5,751 nucleotides of DNA, from NCBI GenBank assembly GCA_947480375.1, contig CANKCX010000056.1, forward strand, positions 1 to 5,751, read 5' to 3'. The translations under genes were made by a program, and so were the position numbers. The notes beneath the pieces were generated by a model. The model was not told where the DNA came from and searched no databases. It worked only from the letters and a program-made list of their open reading frames with translations. Below are positions 5,124-5,751 of this stretch, in pieces. Origin of the DNA: Actinomycetota bacterium. GTDB lineage: Bacteria > Actinomycetota > Actinomycetes > Nanopelagicales > Nanopelagicaceae. Each line of letters begins with the position of its first letter. The first letter of the stretch is position 1.

Positions 5124-5129
5124 TAGCCT
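5124..5129 (+). promoter_or_regulatory. Weak candidate -10 box (TAGCCT) before the FAD oxidoreductase gene
   Basis: TAGCCT fits TANNNT about 30 nt before the GTG start and would give a short leader containing the ribosome-binding site. TCTATT at 5129-5134 is an alternative. No clear -35 is seen. The upstream palindrome at 5087-5101 would lie just beyond the -35 position. Confidence 0.2.
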
Positions 5130-5145
5130 CTATTCCAAGCGATTT

Positions 5146-5152
5146 AAGGGAG
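5146..5152 (+). promoter_or_regulatory. Ribosome-binding site AAGGGAG deciding the GTG start at 5159
   Basis: AAGGGAG lies 6 nt before the GTG at 5159. It selects that codon over later in-frame starts, and the FAD-binding fold begins immediately after it (ARVVVMGAGIAG). Confidence 0.65.
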
Positions 5153-5158
5153 AGTTAA

Positions 5159-5751
5159 GTGGCACGAGTTGTTGTGATGGGCGCTGGTATTGCAGGTCAT
5201 ACCGCAGCTCTACATTTAAAGAGAATTCTAAAGAAGAGTGATGAAGTAATTGTCGTTTCACCAAATTCAAAGTACAACTGGATTCCTTCTAATATTTGGG
5301 TTGGCGTTGGAAAGATGAATAAGTCACAAGTTACTTTTCCCTTGGCCCCGGTTTATAAACGGAAGAAAATAACATTTCATCAGGCACTTGCAACAGCGGT
5401 TCATCCAGCAGGTGATGCTCAAATTTCCTCGCCATATATCGAAGTCACCTATACAGATGCAAACAGGAATGGCACAAGTGCGAAGATTGAATATGATTTT
5501 TTAATAAATGCAACGGGACCAAAGTTAAATTTTGCAGCAACGGAAGGTCTTGGGCCAGATGGGCACACAGTTTCAGTCTGTACCTCTGATCATGCAATCG
5601 AAGCGGCACATTCACTTAAGGCTGTAATTGCAAAGATGAAGGCGGGCCAAAAGCAAACTTTAGTAATTGGTGTCGGTCACGGTACCTGCACATGTGAAGG
5701 CGCAGCTTTTGAATACACCTTCAACGTCGAACACGAATTAAAACAAGCAGG
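5159..5751 (+). CDS. FAD-dependent sulfide:quinone reductase-type oxidoreductase, N-terminal 197 residues (runs off the right edge)
   Basis: Starts at GTG behind a good ribosome-binding site and stays open to the window end. The N-terminus has the dinucleotide-binding motif GAGIAG (8-13) after a VVVM strand, then SPNSKYNWIPSNIWVGVG (34-51), a block typical of sulfide:quinone reductase relatives, and the second FAD motif INATGPK (116-122). Cysteines occur at C141 (SVCTSDHA), C177 and C179 (HGTCTCEGAAFEY). From memory, C141 and C179 align with Cys128 and Cys160 of the Acidithiobacillus enzyme (SIC..DHA and SCFGPAYEF); the third redox cysteine would lie beyond the window. Such flavoproteins oxidise sulfide to polysulfide or persulfide at the membrane and reduce quinone. 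Other members of the superfamily, such as flavocytochrome c sulfide dehydrogenase or type II NADH dehydrogenase, are less likely given the cysteines. Roughly half of a 400-residue-class protein is visible. Confidence 0.82.
   Translation, partial: MARVVVMGAGIAGHTAALHLKRILKKSDEVIVVSPNSKYNWIPSNIWVGVGKMNKSQVTFPLAPVYKRKKITFHQALATAVHPAGDAQISSPYIEVTYTDANRNGTSAKIEYDFLINATGPKLNFAATEGLGPDGHTVSVCTSDHAIEAAHSLKAVIAKMKAGQKQTLVIGVGHGTCTCEGAAFEYTFNVEHELKQA

Noticed and set aside
1..5751. Genome-wide recoding of TGA as a sense codon
   Set aside because: nth and the lipoprotein gene both end with TGA in ATGA overlaps, at the lengths expected for their families.

Overview
The window looks like a compact chromosomal segment from a low-GC, streamlined actinobacterium. 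The closest guess is a freshwater acI / Nanopelagicales-type organism; the order is inferred, while the phylum is well supported. The protein families are characteristic of Actinobacteria: a Crp/GlxR-type regulator, the actinobacterial metallophosphoesterase with its GSNDYY and WLHVSAG blocks, and a DUF4177 mini-protein next to a RidA-like protein. The order nth - tlpA-like - cvpA next to crp also matches, as I recall it, the Rv3683-Rv3671c neighbourhood of Mycobacterium tuberculosis. By eye the DNA is moderately AT-rich, genes overlap or abut, and several starts look leaderless.

Left part (1-1514): a GNAT acetyltransferase gene enters from the left edge and is broken by one in-frame TGA at 213-215. 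It converges with a minus-strand calcineurin-like metallophosphoesterase. That gene also stops early, at a TGA (747-749) that sits where relatives carry a conserved Arg, and the missing family C-terminus is still encoded beyond it. Two interrupted frames about 530 bp apart, in a window where TGA otherwise works as a normal stop, is the main oddity.

Middle (1535-3323): a plus-strand cluster encodes YqeY, a 52-residue DUF4177 protein and a RidA-like protein, joined by TAATG stop/start overlaps. It meets the minus-strand cAMP-type Crp regulator end to end with no intervening base. crp and nth diverge from a 56-bp spacer holding two facing TANNNT -10 boxes placed for leaderless transcripts.

Right part (3380-5751): nth (Fe-S endonuclease III), a TlpA/ResA-like thioredoxin lipoprotein and a CvpA-like membrane protein form a tightly coupled operon through ATGA overlaps. 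The CvpA protein lacks the periplasmic protease domain of mycobacterial MarP. A perfect 15-nt palindrome follows the operon. Then a GTG-initiated, right-truncated FAD oxidoreductase of the sulfide:quinone reductase type begins behind a good ribosome-binding site.

I see no mobile element, CRISPR array, tRNA or rRNA, and no clearly new multi-gene system. The observations of interest are the two premature TGAs, the shortened CvpA and the compressed layout.
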